56,468 bases of DNA from CAZRDB01 sp964598695 (GTDB taxonomy: Bacteria; Armatimonadota; Zipacnadia; UBA1398): positions 1-56,468 of the forward strand of contig CAZRDB010000007.1 in NCBI GenBank assembly GCA_964598695.1. Direction: 5' to 3'. A program made the position numbers and the translations under genes. The notes beneath the pieces are model-generated. The model made no database searches. It saw only the letters and a list, made by a program, of their open reading frames with translations, and was not told the DNA's origin. Below, piece after piece: positions 41,818-50,370 of this stretch (its first letter is position 1; each line of letters begins with the position of its first letter).

Positions 41818-43263
41818 TTACTTCAGCCGGAGCGTCGTGCCGGTCTGGACCGTCCAGTCATCCAGCTCGATCCGCTCGATCTGGGCGCCCGCCTTGCGGT
41901 GGCTCAGCGTGAACGAGATCCGGGCCGAGGCGACATCCTGCGGCTCGAAGACGTTGGTCATGAGCATCGAGACCGCCGTCATCGCCTGGAGGGCGGCCGA
42001 GGTCGTCGGACCCGACTTGGTGTACTCGAAGGAGTCGGTGCGGACAACCTGGCCCTTCTTGCCCTGCACCTCGACGCGCGACTCGATCACGTAGTCCTGC
42101 TGGGTCGCGACCCACGGCTCGAGAACCGAGATGCAGGCGATCGCCGGCATCAGGCTCGAGTACTGCTCGTCGCGGCACACGTTCGAGCGGTAGGTGTGGG
42201 AGAGCCCGCGCTCGGTATCGGTCACGCTGATCTCGAGCGGGAACAGGGTCGGCATGCGGCCGAACTCCCCGCCCACCGCGTTGAGATCGTCGCACAGCAC
42301 CGTGCCGGCCGGCGCGACCTCGAGCGGCTGGTCCCACTTCTCGGAGCGGTCGCCCTCGAAGGTCAGGACATCGATGACCTCGTTGTAGGTCGCCGGCAGG
42401 TTGCACGGGCCGCCGTCGGACATGCCGTGGCCGAAGGCGAGGAAGCGCTTGCCGTCGGTCCAGGTGAGCGTCCCGGAGGTCCCCAGGGCGATATCGCCGG
42501 TGATGAAGCACAGCCCGAGCGGGCTGCCCGGCTTCAGCTCGTACGCAGGCAGGTCGGAGGTGCCCCCGGCGCCCTGCACGACGTGCAGCCCGCGCTCCGC
42601 GAAGAGCTGCTGAACGACGGGGAAGACGCTGTCGGGCACGCCGGTGATCGAGAAAGTCGGCGTGCACGGGACGAAAGCGACCGCCCGGTCGCGCAGCTCC
42701 GCCGGCACCTGCGCGGCGTCGCGGCACAGGACGGCCACGTCGCGGATGCCGCCGTCCAGGGCGAGGGGCTCGTCGAGCCGCGCGGTCCGGACCTCCGAGA
42801 GAGCGGCCTGCGACCACAGCTTCGCCTCGTCGATATTGTCGAGCGTGCTCAGCATGTACTCGATCGGCGTGAACATCGCGAGCGGCTGCCGGGTGGGCGA
42901 CTGCATGCGCGAGAGCGCCCCGGCGAGACGGCCGTCGATGTAGACCGGGCTGCCCGACATCCCGCCGACGACGCCGCTGCGGCGCTCGACGCACAGACCG
43001 TCGAGCATCTCGAAGAGGACATAGTCGAGACCGGGGTAGAGGTCGCGGATGATCTGGCGAACCTCGATGTTGAACGGCGCCGGCTCGGTGCCGCGGAACG
43101 TGGTGAGACACGTCCCCTTCATGCCGGGCTGGATCTCGTCCAGGCCGATCATGGTCTTCGGGTCGAAGTACTTCGAGCGCTCCGCGGAGGCGGACGATGC
43201 CGCCACCAACACCAGGCTAACCGCGCACAGCAGCAGAAGCGCAGGAGACTGTCGTTTTCCCAC
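41818..43263 (-). CDS. SpoIVB-type (S55) serine peptidase domain protein
   Basis: The product has 481 residues from a GTG at 43263 with GGGAG seven bases upstream; an ATG at 43284 has no site. The signal peptide SPALLLLCAVSLVLVAASSASA is followed by FDPKTMIGLDEIQPGMKGTCLTTFRGT, the usual entry to the S55 domain, then VGGMSGSPVYIDGRLAGAL with the Ser motif, and GKRFLAFGHGMSD. It lacks the PDZ domain of SpoIVB. The frame stops at 41818 right where the family normally continues into a beta domain, and the sequence after the gap begins inside such a domain. So the stop, 73 bases from the gap, may be an end-of-contig error. Proteolytic activity is not certain. Confidence 0.82.
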   Translation of the reverse strand: MGKRQSPALLLLCAVSLVLVAASSASAERSKYFDPKTMIGLDEIQPGMKGTCLTTFRGTEPAPFNIEVRQIIRDLYPGLDYVLFEMLDGLCVERRSGVVGGMSGSPVYIDGRLAGALSRMQSPTRQPLAMFTPIEYMLSTLDNIDEAKLWSQAALSEVRTARLDEPLALDGGIRDVAVLCRDAAQVPAELRDRAVAFVPCTPTFSITGVPDSVFPVVQQLFAERGLHVVQGAGGTSDLPAYELKPGSPLGLCFITGDIALGTSGTLTWTDGKRFLAFGHGMSDGGPCNLPATYNEVIDVLTFEGDRSEKWDQPLEVAPAGTVLCDDLNAVGGEFGRMPTLFPLEISVTDTERGLSHTYRSNVCRDEQYSSLMPAIACISVLEPWVATQQDYVIESRVEVQGKKGQVVRTDSFEYTKSGPTTSAALQAMTAVSMLMTNVFEPQDVASARISFTLSHRKAGAQIERIELDDWTVQTGTTLRLK

Positions 43264-43438
43264 GTGGTCACTCCCTATGTTCATCCACGGCCGACCCGCG
43301 TGCAGGATCCCACCCGAGGCGTCTGTTTCCGCGTGAGGTGCGGGGAATCCTTGAAGAGCGATCGCAACTCCCGACGTCCGGGGGGATCGTATGCTTGGGG
43401 ACGGCGGCTCGCGTACGTGTCGTGGGAGGTGATCGGGA

Positions 43439-44446
43439 GTGCGCGCGATCCTTCTGTTCTTCTCCGCTCTCCTCTGCCTCACGGGGGCCACAGCCCCTCT
43501 GGCGGCGTCTGAACGGCCCCCGGAGTGCGTCGCGGCCGCTCAGGACTGCCTCCTCGCCGCCGAGGTCGGCCCGCCGTTCGCGCTCGGGTCGCTCGTCTTG
43601 TACCCGGTGCGGCTGCCCCCCTCGCTCCTGAGCAGCCACGGGCTCTGGCCGATCGACCGGGCGATGGGCGCGGGCGTCGTGAGCGTCGCCGACCCGGGCG
43701 TCGGCGACGGACCCGGGGCGCTGAGCGGACGGAACACCGGCGGCACGACGGTCTTCGGCCAGGGGGGCGGCTTCTTCCAGGGCGGAGGCCAGGACCGGGG
43801 CGGGGGCCGGAGCTTCCTCATGAGCCCTCGGGAGGACACGAACTTCCCCGTCTACTGCGTCGAGTACGGCCGCTCGGAGGGGTCGACGACGGCCTTCCTG
43901 CCCGAAGGCTACGCCCTCGCCCACCCCGTGCTGCGCGGCTGCCTGGCGCTCGGGGACCAGGAGCGGATCTGGCGTGAGGTGGCTCGCGAGCGCCGCGTTC
44001 TGGGCGCCTCGGAGGAGACGGGGGCCTCCTACCGGGGCGTCGAGCAGGCCGACCCGGCCCGCCAGGCTCGCGCGCGGCTCGGTCTCCTCTCCCCGGCCTG
44101 GAGCGAGGGCGCCGCCGGGGTTCTCGTGGCGGCGGGCAACCGGGTCATCGGCCTCGATCTCTACGGCGACCCGCGGCTGATGTCCGCCCAACGCGACCTG
44201 CTGCTTCGCTCGTACGCCCTCGTCAACGCCGAGCTGGCGGAGCCGATCGCGTGTACCGTCGGCCCCGATGATGCCCGGGCGTTCCTCGCCGACGCCGCCG
44301 GCGCGCGTTGGCGGCTCGAGCGCCCCCTGGGCGCCGGCGAGTACGTCGCGCTCGGCATGCGCTGGCACGCGGGTGGGGCGCTGCTGTGGAACGGCGGCCT
44401 GGTCCACCTCGGGTTGTACGATACCCGTCCGATCGTCGACCGGTAG
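43439..44446 (+). CDS. Secreted ARPP-1-like domain protein with Gly-rich insertion
   Basis: The product has 335 residues from a GTG with GGAGGTGAT upstream. A signal peptide spans residues 1-23. The mature protein matches the ARPP-1 plan: LGSLVLYPVRLP, GLWPIDRAMGAGVVSVAD, then FPVYCVEYGRSEG (the cys-val-glu-x-gly-arg block), QERIWREVARERRVLG and, late, GAAGVLVAAGNRVIGLDLYGDPRLM. The function of ARPP-1 is not known. Between the second and third blocks lies a Gly/Gln-rich loop of about 45 residues (FGQGGGFFQGGGQDRGGG). It is divergent from the S55 gene across 175 bases in which I see no clear promoter. Confidence 0.72.
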   Translation: MRAILLFFSALLCLTGATAPLAASERPPECVAAAQDCLLAAEVGPPFALGSLVLYPVRLPPSLLSSHGLWPIDRAMGAGVVSVADPGVGDGPGALSGRNTGGTTVFGQGGGFFQGGGQDRGGGRSFLMSPREDTNFPVYCVEYGRSEGSTTAFLPEGYALAHPVLRGCLALGDQERIWREVARERRVLGASEETGASYRGVEQADPARQARARLGLLSPAWSEGAAGVLVAAGNRVIGLDLYGDPRLMSAQRDLLLRSYALVNAELAEPIACTVGPDDARAFLADAAGARWRLERPLGAGEYVALGMRWHAGGALLWNGGLVHLGLYDTRPIVDR

Positions 44447-44459
44447 CCGCGGCGGAGCC

Positions 44460-45530
44460 CTACGGCGCGAAGGGGGCCAGGGCCGCGAGTTCGCCCGCGG
44501 GCACGAGGATCACGGCCGCGCGCACGGGCGGCGCGCTCTGGTGAAGGAGACGCCGGCCGTCGTACCGGTAGACCTCCGGCCGGTCCTCGTCGCGGTAGTA
44601 CTCCCCGGCGACGAGCGCGCCGTCGCGGAGCCGCGCGTAGGCGCGCGTGATCCGGGTGTAGAGGTCGGGGGTGGCGAAGCCAAGCCGATCCTCCCACGAG
44701 GCGGAGTCCTCGAGGGCGGTCTCTTCCTGGAAGTTGTTCCAGTCCGCGATCGTGACGAACCGCGGCTTGGCCTTGAGGACGCGCAGGAACTCGCGCACGT
44801 ACAGCGCCCCGCCCTCGCGCGCGGCCTCGACGCGGTCGATCCCCTCGGCGCGGACGCGCCCGGCGAAACGGTGGCCGGGCCAGATGCTCATGCACTCCTC
44901 GAGCACCGGGGCGGGCTCGTAGGCGCCCCAGCCCCAGGTTCCGCGGGCGGCCATCGCCTCGTAGTTGTCGCCGTTGTAGGCCCAGCGGACGCGGAAGCGA
45001 GGGTCGTCCCAGTCGCCGGGCCCCTGGTTGTCGTCGGTGTCGACGAGCAGCAGCGGCTTGCCGTCGAGGTGGAAGTAGCTCGGCCTCCCGGCCCAGGTCT
45101 CGAAGTAGAAGTCGGCGGCCCGTTGCTGGCCGGGCGCACCTTCGCCCCGCATCTCCCCTCCCCCGCCGATACAGATCGGGATCCGCTCCTCGATGGGCAG
45201 GCCGTCCATGAAGTCGTACCAGGCGCGGATGTTGTCGTTGATCCGGCCCCCGTCGTTCCCGGCGCAGTTCGTGTCGTCCATGATGAGGAAGTCGATCCCG
45301 AGATCGCGGAACTGCGCGTAGTGGGCGCGGATCACCTCCGGATCACCGGCCGTGTAGCGCCCCAGGAGCGGCAGCCGGGTGCAGTCCGACCAGTGGTGGA
45401 ACTGGTCGTCGGCCGTCCACCAGGCGGTGTACCACAGCCCGATGGCCGGTCTCGGGCCTTCGGCGGCCGGGGCTCCCGCGGCGAGCGCGGCGTAGGCGAG
45501 GAGCGAGGACAGGGCGATCCCGGCGGTCAT
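44460..45530 (-). CDS. Secreted GH99-like/DUF5010 glycoside hydrolase-like protein
   Basis: The product has 356 residues. A signal peptide spans residues 1-22. PAIGLWYTAWWTADDQFHHW, then IRAHYAQFRDLGIDFLIMDDTN, YFHLDGKPLLLVDTDDNQGPG and RFVTIADWNNFQEETALEDS are the beta-strand segments of the GH99-like barrel (the WNNFQEET block carries the expected acidic residues). The WNEWxE-type motif seen in GH99/WbsX relatives appears here as DWNNFQEE. It should act on polysaccharide in the periplasm or outside, with unknown specificity. It resembles the product of the gene at 1-1292. Its stop lies 13 bases from the converging ARPP-1-like gene. Confidence 0.78.
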   Translation of the reverse strand: MTAGIALSSLLAYAALAAGAPAAEGPRPAIGLWYTAWWTADDQFHHWSDCTRLPLLGRYTAGDPEVIRAHYAQFRDLGIDFLIMDDTNCAGNDGGRINDNIRAWYDFMDGLPIEERIPICIGGGGEMRGEGAPGQQRAADFYFETWAGRPSYFHLDGKPLLLVDTDDNQGPGDWDDPRFRVRWAYNGDNYEAMAARGTWGWGAYEPAPVLEECMSIWPGHRFAGRVRAEGIDRVEAAREGGALYVREFLRVLKAKPRFVTIADWNNFQEETALEDSASWEDRLGFATPDLYTRITRAYARLRDGALVAGEYYRDEDRPEVYRYDGRRLLHQSAPPVRAAVILVPAGELAALAPFAP

Positions 45531-45662
45531 GCGTGGCCTCCGTCGTCGGCGATGTCGGGCGCCTTCGAGCGCGAGAGGCCGGCGACCTCCGTCCTCGCGC
45601 GACGGGGAGGTGAAGGCTCCGCGAGCCTCGAACGCCCGTTCTCATCGAGAGGGAGTGCGCCC

Positions 45663-46142
45663 GTGGAGCCGACCATTGTCGAGCTGCCCGCGATCCATCT
45701 GATCGGCATCTCGTTCAACCCCGAGGAGCAGGGGTGGCAGTTCGTGCCCACGCTGTGGTACGGCCTGTGCCACCGCATGGCCGGCTTGGCCGGCGTCGCG
45801 CGGCCGGGCCGCACCTACGGCTACGTCTTCGCCTCGGAGCGCATGCCCGCGGGCGTCACGGGGATCGACACGTACCTCGCCGGGGTCGAGGCGCCGGAGG
45901 GGACTCCCACGCCGGAGGGCCTGTCGTCGGCGACTGTCCCCGCCGGCCTCTATGCCGTGTTCACGGTCGAGGGCGGGCTGGGCGACATCGGCCGCGCGTA
46001 CGGCGAGATCACGCAGGGGTGGCTCCCCGCGGCGCCGTACGAGGAGGCGCGCTGCGGTGCGGTCGAGGTCTACGACGAGCGCTTCGTGCCCTCGACGGAC
46101 TCACGGTTCGAGATCCGCGTGGCGATCCGGCCGAAGGGCTGA
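45663..46142 (+). CDS. GyrI-like/AraC effector-binding domain protein
   Basis: The product has 159 residues from a GTG with GAGGGAG seven bases upstream. It reads as a stand-alone GyrI-like small-molecule-binding domain (PF06445): PTIVELPAIHLIGISF at the start, FVPTLWYGLCHRM, YGYVFASERMPAGVTGIDTYLAGVEA, VPAGLYAVFTVEGGLGDIGRAYGEITQGWLP and FEIRVAIRPKG at the end. There is no DNA-binding part. Such proteins bind hydrophobic drugs or protect enzymes; here the ligand is unknown. Its stop is six bases from the converging DUF169 gene. Confidence 0.88.
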   Translation: MEPTIVELPAIHLIGISFNPEEQGWQFVPTLWYGLCHRMAGLAGVARPGRTYGYVFASERMPAGVTGIDTYLAGVEAPEGTPTPEGLSSATVPAGLYAVFTVEGGLGDIGRAYGEITQGWLPAAPYEEARCGAVEVYDERFVPSTDSRFEIRVAIRPKG

Positions 46143-46148
46143 GGGCGG

Positions 46149-46883
46149 CTAGCGCGCCCGCCCGAGCGCCCGGGCCCAGACCTCGTGCTCGAGGAAGCTG
46201 CCGGCGACGTTGGCCTCCAGTTCGCGGTACATCGCCCACGGGACCGTGAAGCTCACGGTGTCGGGCCCGAGGATAGTGCGGACGGTGATGTCGAGGCAGC
46301 CGACGATCGCGCGCGGCTGCTCCCGCTTCGATTCGTGGTAGGGCAGCAGGCAGACCGAGTGGCAGCCCGCGCCGAACGGAGCCCGCACGTGATCGCCCGG
46401 CCCGCGGCCGTAGTGGGCGAGGCAGTGGAGGGCGGAGAGGCGCAGGCCGTCGACGAGGAAGCAGACCAGATCGGGCGCGGCGCCCTCAGGCACGGCCGAG
46501 AGCGGCTCGAGGACGACGTGGGCCGTGGGGAGATCGGTGATGGGCACGGTGTCGGTCCAGGCCTTGGCCGTCTCGGCATCGCGGAAGTAGTGCTCGCCCT
46601 CCGGGAAGCCCTCGCCCCTGCCGGTCGAGAGGAAGTACTCGATCCCGCCCGGCAGATGCTGCCACCGGCTGCCCAAGCACAGGCCCGTGGCCGCGCCGTG
46701 GCAGCCGAGGTGCTCGCGGTCGACCGACGCGACCCGACCCTTGGCGGCCGCCCCGAGGAGAGCGATCACGCAGCCATGCCCCTCCCCCGAGAACTGGGCC
46801 GCGCCGTCGGGCTTGTCGTCGGTGAAGCGGATCGAGACCGGTTCGTTCTGCAGGCCGATGGCCCGGGCAAGCGTGCTGGTCAC
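46149..46883 (-). CDS. DUF169 family protein
   Basis: The product has 244 residues from a GTG at 46883, chosen for GGAGGT seven bases upstream; several earlier in-frame GTG codons have no better site. LARAIGLQNEPVSIRFTDDKPDG is the usual DUF169 N-terminus, and HGCVIALLGAAAKGRVASVDREHLGCHGAATGLCLG, GEHYFRDAETAKAW and GAGCHSVCLLPYHES follow in family order, with several conserved Cys. The function is unknown. The Cys and His set may hold a metal, which is inference. It is cytoplasmic and probably not co-transcribed with the NlpC/P60 gene, because a hairpin lies between them. Confidence 0.85.
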   Translation of the reverse strand: MTSTLARAIGLQNEPVSIRFTDDKPDGAAQFSGEGHGCVIALLGAAAKGRVASVDREHLGCHGAATGLCLGSRWQHLPGGIEYFLSTGRGEGFPEGEHYFRDAETAKAWTDTVPITDLPTAHVVLEPLSAVPEGAAPDLVCFLVDGLRLSALHCLAHYGRGPGDHVRAPFGAGCHSVCLLPYHESKREQPRAIVGCLDITVRTILGPDTVSFTVPWAMYRELEANVAGSFLEHEVWARALGRAR

Positions 46884-46951
46884 CTCGCGCACCTCCGTCA
46901 CTGCGGACACCGCACGTCCCACCCCGACGAGCGAGGCTTCGCCGTGCCGTC

Positions 46952-46972
46952 GGGCCCCTCCTGGCGGGGCCC
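46952..46972 (-). terminator. Terminator hairpin after the first NlpC/P60 gene
   Basis: GGGCCCC (46952-46958) and GGGGCCC (46966-46972) form a 7-pair stem with a 7-base loop directly at the stop codon of the 46972-48690 gene. Confidence 0.5.
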
Positions 46973-48690
46973 TAGTAGAACCGCCGTGCGCCGCAGAAGC
47001 TGCGCGAGCGGTTGGAGAGCCGCTCCGTCCGCACCGCCTGGCCGCGCCCCGGCGCGTGGACGAACATGCCGTCGCCGATGTAGACGCCGACGTGCGAGAC
47101 GCCGCGGCGGTAGGTGTTGGCGAAGCAGACGACATCGCCCGGCTGGAGGTTCTCGCCGGAGACCGCCTTGCCGCGGGGATCGTCCCACATGTCGTAGGTC
47201 GTGCGCATCATGGAGATGCCCATCTGGCCGTGCGACCAGTAGACGAGGCCGGAGCAGTCGAAACCGGACGAGGGCGACTCGGCGCCCCAGATGTAGGGCT
47301 TGCCCACCTGGCCGAGGCACAGCTCGGCGATCCGCTTGCCAATGCCCTGCGGGTCGCCGGCGCCGGCGGTGACGGCCACCGAGGGCGGCTGGGGGACCTC
47401 CGAGGCCGGAAGCGTCTTCGGATCGCTCTGCGTCTCGCAGAAGGCGGCGAGGATCCAGGCCTTGGTCCCCTGCGCCGTACTGACCTTCAGCCAGCCGGAG
47501 GCCTGGCCGTGGACGGTGAGGACATCGCGCGTGCCGACGACACCCACCTGCGCGAACATGGTCCCAGGCCCCGAGCGGAGGTTGCAGCCGGGCTTCGTGA
47601 CCACGGCCTGGTGGTCTCCGAGCGAGGCGGCGAGGCTCGAGAGCTGCGCGTCGTACTGGCTGGCGTCGGAGGCGTCCTCGGTGTAGTCGACCACGCCGCC
47701 GATCGCGTCGGCGATCGGGTTCTCCTTGAGGTAGTCGCGGAAGACCCAGCCGATGTCCCCGTTGTGGACATGGACCTGGGCCCAGTCCTCCTGCAGGTAC
47801 ATGAGGTAGACCTTCTGGCCGCGGAGCAGCGTCGCCATGGGGCGGTTGTCGCTGTCGGGGCCGGGCCGGAGATACAGCTCGCCCACGCCCACCCAGCGGG
47901 CATCGCCCCACGAGCTGTCGTCGCCCTGGGCGGCCACGGTCGCCGTCACGCCGGCCGGCGGGTTGTCGGAGAGGAACTCGCGGCTGCACCAACCGACCGG
48001 CCCGCCATGCACGCGGACCTTGGCCCACTTCTCGCCGAGCTGCATCAGGTAGACCCGCGTGCCCTTGCGCAGCGTCGCGAGGGGCTCCTGGCCGGTGCTG
48101 GGGTTGGAGCGCAGGTTCACGTCACTTGCGGTGATCCAGCGGCTCTGCCCGAAGTAGCCGGGCTTGTCGCCCGACGACGCGCCCTCGCGGCCCCCGCTGC
48201 CGCTGCCGCCCGTGAGCAGCCAGCCGGCGACCCAGCCCCACTCGCCGTTCTGCGGGACGCGGATCTTGCGCCATTGGTCGGCGTAGGCGATCACATCGAC
48301 GGTGGTGCCCTTCGCGAGCACCCCCTTCTGGCCGTAGCTCTGGCCCGGGCCGGTGCGGATCACGAGCTGGTCGGCGTTCGCGTAGGCCACCTCGCGCCGG
48401 AACCCCGGGGGCGGCACCTCGGCGAGCATCCAGTGGGCGACCCAGCCGGTCTGGCGGAGCCTCGGGACCCATACCTTGCGCCACTGGCCGTCCTGGCTCT
48501 TCACCCGCAGCTCCTCGCCGCGGTTGAGGCTGCCGATCACCTGCGAGCCCTCGAGACCCGGTGCGCTCCGGAGCCGCACCTGGTCACCGTCGACGAACAG
48601 CACCGACTCGAGCGCGAGCGCCTGCCCGGCCGCGACGACCAGGAGGCAGAGGAGCCACAGGACGGGCTTCACCCGGTGGGATGACACCAT
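46972..48690 (-). CDS. Secreted SH3-array NlpC/P60 endopeptidase (paralogue 1)
   Basis: The product has 572 residues. A signal peptide spans 1-27. Five SH3b-type domains follow, each with a DQVRLRSAPG- or DVNLRSNPS-like core and a GWV end (about 30-85, 100-160, 185-245, 262-325 and 355-410). The C-terminal NlpC/P60 domain has Cys479 (FDCSGLV), His533 (VSHVGVYIG) and His545 (FVHAP), the normal triad. It should cut peptide stems of peptidoglycan. It is a close paralogue of the next gene, 17 bases away on the same strand, and both end with SRSFCGARRF-x. Confidence 0.9.
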   Translation of the reverse strand: MVSSHRVKPVLWLLCLLVVAAGQALALESVLFVDGDQVRLRSAPGLEGSQVIGSLNRGEELRVKSQDGQWRKVWVPRLRQTGWVAHWMLAEVPPPGFRREVAYANADQLVIRTGPGQSYGQKGVLAKGTTVDVIAYADQWRKIRVPQNGEWGWVAGWLLTGGSGSGGREGASSGDKPGYFGQSRWITASDVNLRSNPSTGQEPLATLRKGTRVYLMQLGEKWAKVRVHGGPVGWCSREFLSDNPPAGVTATVAAQGDDSSWGDARWVGVGELYLRPGPDSDNRPMATLLRGQKVYLMYLQEDWAQVHVHNGDIGWVFRDYLKENPIADAIGGVVDYTEDASDASQYDAQLSSLAASLGDHQAVVTKPGCNLRSGPGTMFAQVGVVGTRDVLTVHGQASGWLKVSTAQGTKAWILAAFCETQSDPKTLPASEVPQPPSVAVTAGAGDPQGIGKRIAELCLGQVGKPYIWGAESPSSGFDCSGLVYWSHGQMGISMMRTTYDMWDDPRGKAVSGENLQPGDVVCFANTYRRGVSHVGVYIGDGMFVHAPGRGQAVRTERLSNRSRSFCGARRFY

Positions 48691-48707
48691 GCGGAGGTTC
48701 TCCTAAC

Positions 48708-50159
48708 TCACCAGAAGCGGCGGGCCCCACAGAAGCTGCGGGAACGGCTGGCGAGGGACTGCACGCGCACGACCTCGCCGGTCTGCGGGGAGTGGACGAA
48801 GTTGCCGTTGCCGATGTAGATCCCGACGTGCGAGACGCCGGGGCCGGAGGTGCCCGCGAAGCAGACGACATCGCCGGGCAACAGGTTCTCGGAGGAGACC
48901 GACTGGCCGGCGTCCCACTGGTCGTAGCTGCTGCGGGGGACGCTGATCCCGAGTTGGCCGTGGGCCCAGGTCACGAGCCCGCTGCAGTCGAAGCCGCCGG
49001 GCGAGGCGCCCGACCACCGATAGGGCTGGCCGAGCATCGTGAGCGCCTTCTCGGCGATCTGACGACCGCGCTCGACGCCGGGACCGACCTCCGGGGCCGC
49101 GCCCGCGGCGGCGGGCGCCGGGACGTTCGGCGGGGTCGAGACGGCGACGGCCGCGATCTCGGGCGGCGCCTGGGGGGCGATACAGAGCCAGCCCGCGAGC
49201 CAGCCCTCGGCGCCATCCGCGAAGACCCCCCGGTACCAGCCGCCGTTGGCGCCCACCACCTGGAAGACGGTCGCGCGGTTGACGGTCATCCGGACGGGAT
49301 ACTGCGGCCCGGGGCCGTAGCGCACGTTGCTCGCGTCGGCCGTGACGTAGGCCTGGTCCGGCCGGAGCTGCTGCAGCGCGACCTCCAGTTCGGGGTCGAA
49401 CGACTGCCGCATCTGGTCGGCATCGAGCACCTGCACCCCGCCCGCGGCGCCCTCGACGCCCTCGAGGCCCAGGTAGTCGCGGTGGAGCCAGCCATTGAGG
49501 CCCCCGGCGACCTCGACACGGGTCCAGGGGTCGGCGACCTCGAGCACCCGAACCGGCGTGCCCTGGAGGAGAACGGCGAACGCCTGGTTCTCGACGCCCG
49601 GCCCGGTGCGCAGGTACAGCCGGTCGGCCTTCACGTAGCGGCTCACTCCGCTGCCCGAGGGGGCCGACGCGCCGCTGCTCTGGGGCGCCGAGGCCCTCAG
49701 CAGCCAGGCGGCCACCCAGCCGACCTGGCCGGTGCTCGGGATCCGCACCTTCCGCCACTGGCCCTCGTAGGCGATCACGTCGAGGAGTGTCCCCCGCGCC
49801 AGCGTGGCCCGCGCGTTGGCCGACTGGCTCGGCGCGGCGCGGAGGCACAGGTCGTCGCAGTTCACCGCGGCCACCTCGCGCCGCACGCCGGGGGGCGGCG
49901 CCTCGTCGAGCAACCAGTGGGCGACCCAGCCGGTCTTGCGGATCCGGGGGCACCAGACCTCACGCCACTGGCCCTCCTCGGTCCGGACACGCACCTCGTC
50001 GCCCAGTTGGAGGATGCCGATGACCGTCGTCTGATCGGCGCCGGGACCGTCCCGGAGGTTCACGTCGTTGGCGCGCACGAACAGCGCCACCTCCGACGCG
50101 GCCAGGACCGTCGTCGCGAGAACGGGCAGGATGGCAATGCTCAGCAGAAGTCTTCTCAT
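48708..50159 (-). CDS. Secreted SH3-array NlpC/P60 endopeptidase (paralogue 2)
   Basis: The product has 483 residues. A signal peptide spans 1-21. Four SH3b-type domains (about 25-85, 95-155, 175-230 and 265-330) precede a Pro/Ala linker and an NlpC/P60 domain with Cys392, His444 and His456. Compared with paralogue 1 it lacks one SH3b domain. The first two SH3b domains and the catalytic domain are the most alike between the two. Tandem duplication followed by SH3b gain or loss is the simplest history. A candidate promoter lies at 50229-50258, and the genes probably share one transcript. Confidence 0.9.
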   Translation of the reverse strand: MRRLLLSIAILPVLATTVLAASEVALFVRANDVNLRDGPGADQTTVIGILQLGDEVRVRTEEGQWREVWCPRIRKTGWVAHWLLDEAPPPGVRREVAAVNCDDLCLRAAPSQSANARATLARGTLLDVIAYEGQWRKVRIPSTGQVGWVAAWLLRASAPQSSGASAPSGSGVSRYVKADRLYLRTGPGVENQAFAVLLQGTPVRVLEVADPWTRVEVAGGLNGWLHRDYLGLEGVEGAAGGVQVLDADQMRQSFDPELEVALQQLRPDQAYVTADASNVRYGPGPQYPVRMTVNRATVFQVVGANGGWYRGVFADGAEGWLAGWLCIAPQAPPEIAAVAVSTPPNVPAPAAAGAAPEVGPGVERGRQIAEKALTMLGQPYRWSGASPGGFDCSGLVTWAHGQLGISVPRSSYDQWDAGQSVSSENLLPGDVVCFAGTSGPGVSHVGIYIGNGNFVHSPQTGEVVRVQSLASRSRSFCGARRFW

Positions 50160-50228
50160 CAGGGGCTTCCCCGCGCCGGCGCGGTCGGGGCCGGTCGCGT
50201 CTCCTTCAGTTCAGACGCCCCCGAGAGC

Positions 50229-50258
50229 ATTATCGTTCAAGAGCCTGCCCCGTGACCA
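50229..50258 (-). promoter_or_regulatory. Candidate promoter for the NlpC/P60 pair
   Basis: On the minus strand TGGTCA (50258-50253), an 18-base spacer and GATAAT (50234-50229). The -35 element is weak. It lies about 70 bases before the start at 50159. Confidence 0.35.
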
Positions 50259-50272
50259 GGGGCCGTACAAGG

Positions 50273-50308
50273 CTGCGGGCCGCCTACGGAGGACGAGGCG
50301 GCCCGCAG
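50273..50308. terminator. Second hairpin behind the 33-aa peptide gene
   Basis: CTGCGGGCCGCCT (50273-50285) pairs with its exact reverse complement at 50296-50308 over a ten-base loop. Confidence 0.55.
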
Positions 50309-50321
50309 TCGCGGCGCGAAA

Positions 50322-50365
50322 GAGGCCCGGGCGGAGGGGGCGGGAGGAGAGAGCGCCCGGGCCTC
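50322..50365 (-). terminator. Terminator hairpin with a pyrimidine-rich loop after the 33-aa peptide gene
   Basis: GAGGCCCGGGCG (50322-50333) pairs exactly with 50354-50365. Read on the minus strand, the 20-base loop is pyrimidine-rich with CTCCTCCC, complementary to a Shine-Dalgarno sequence, and the stem is followed by TTT. It begins five bases past the stop codon. Confidence 0.6.
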
Positions 50366-50370
50366 CGGGG

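Noticed and set aside
38944..43512. Very long plus-strand open frame of more than 1500 codons
   Set aside because: It is antisense to the propeller and S55 genes and crosses an N gap. Its text is Arg/Gly/Asp/Leu-rich, as expected for the complementary strand of GC-rich coding DNA.
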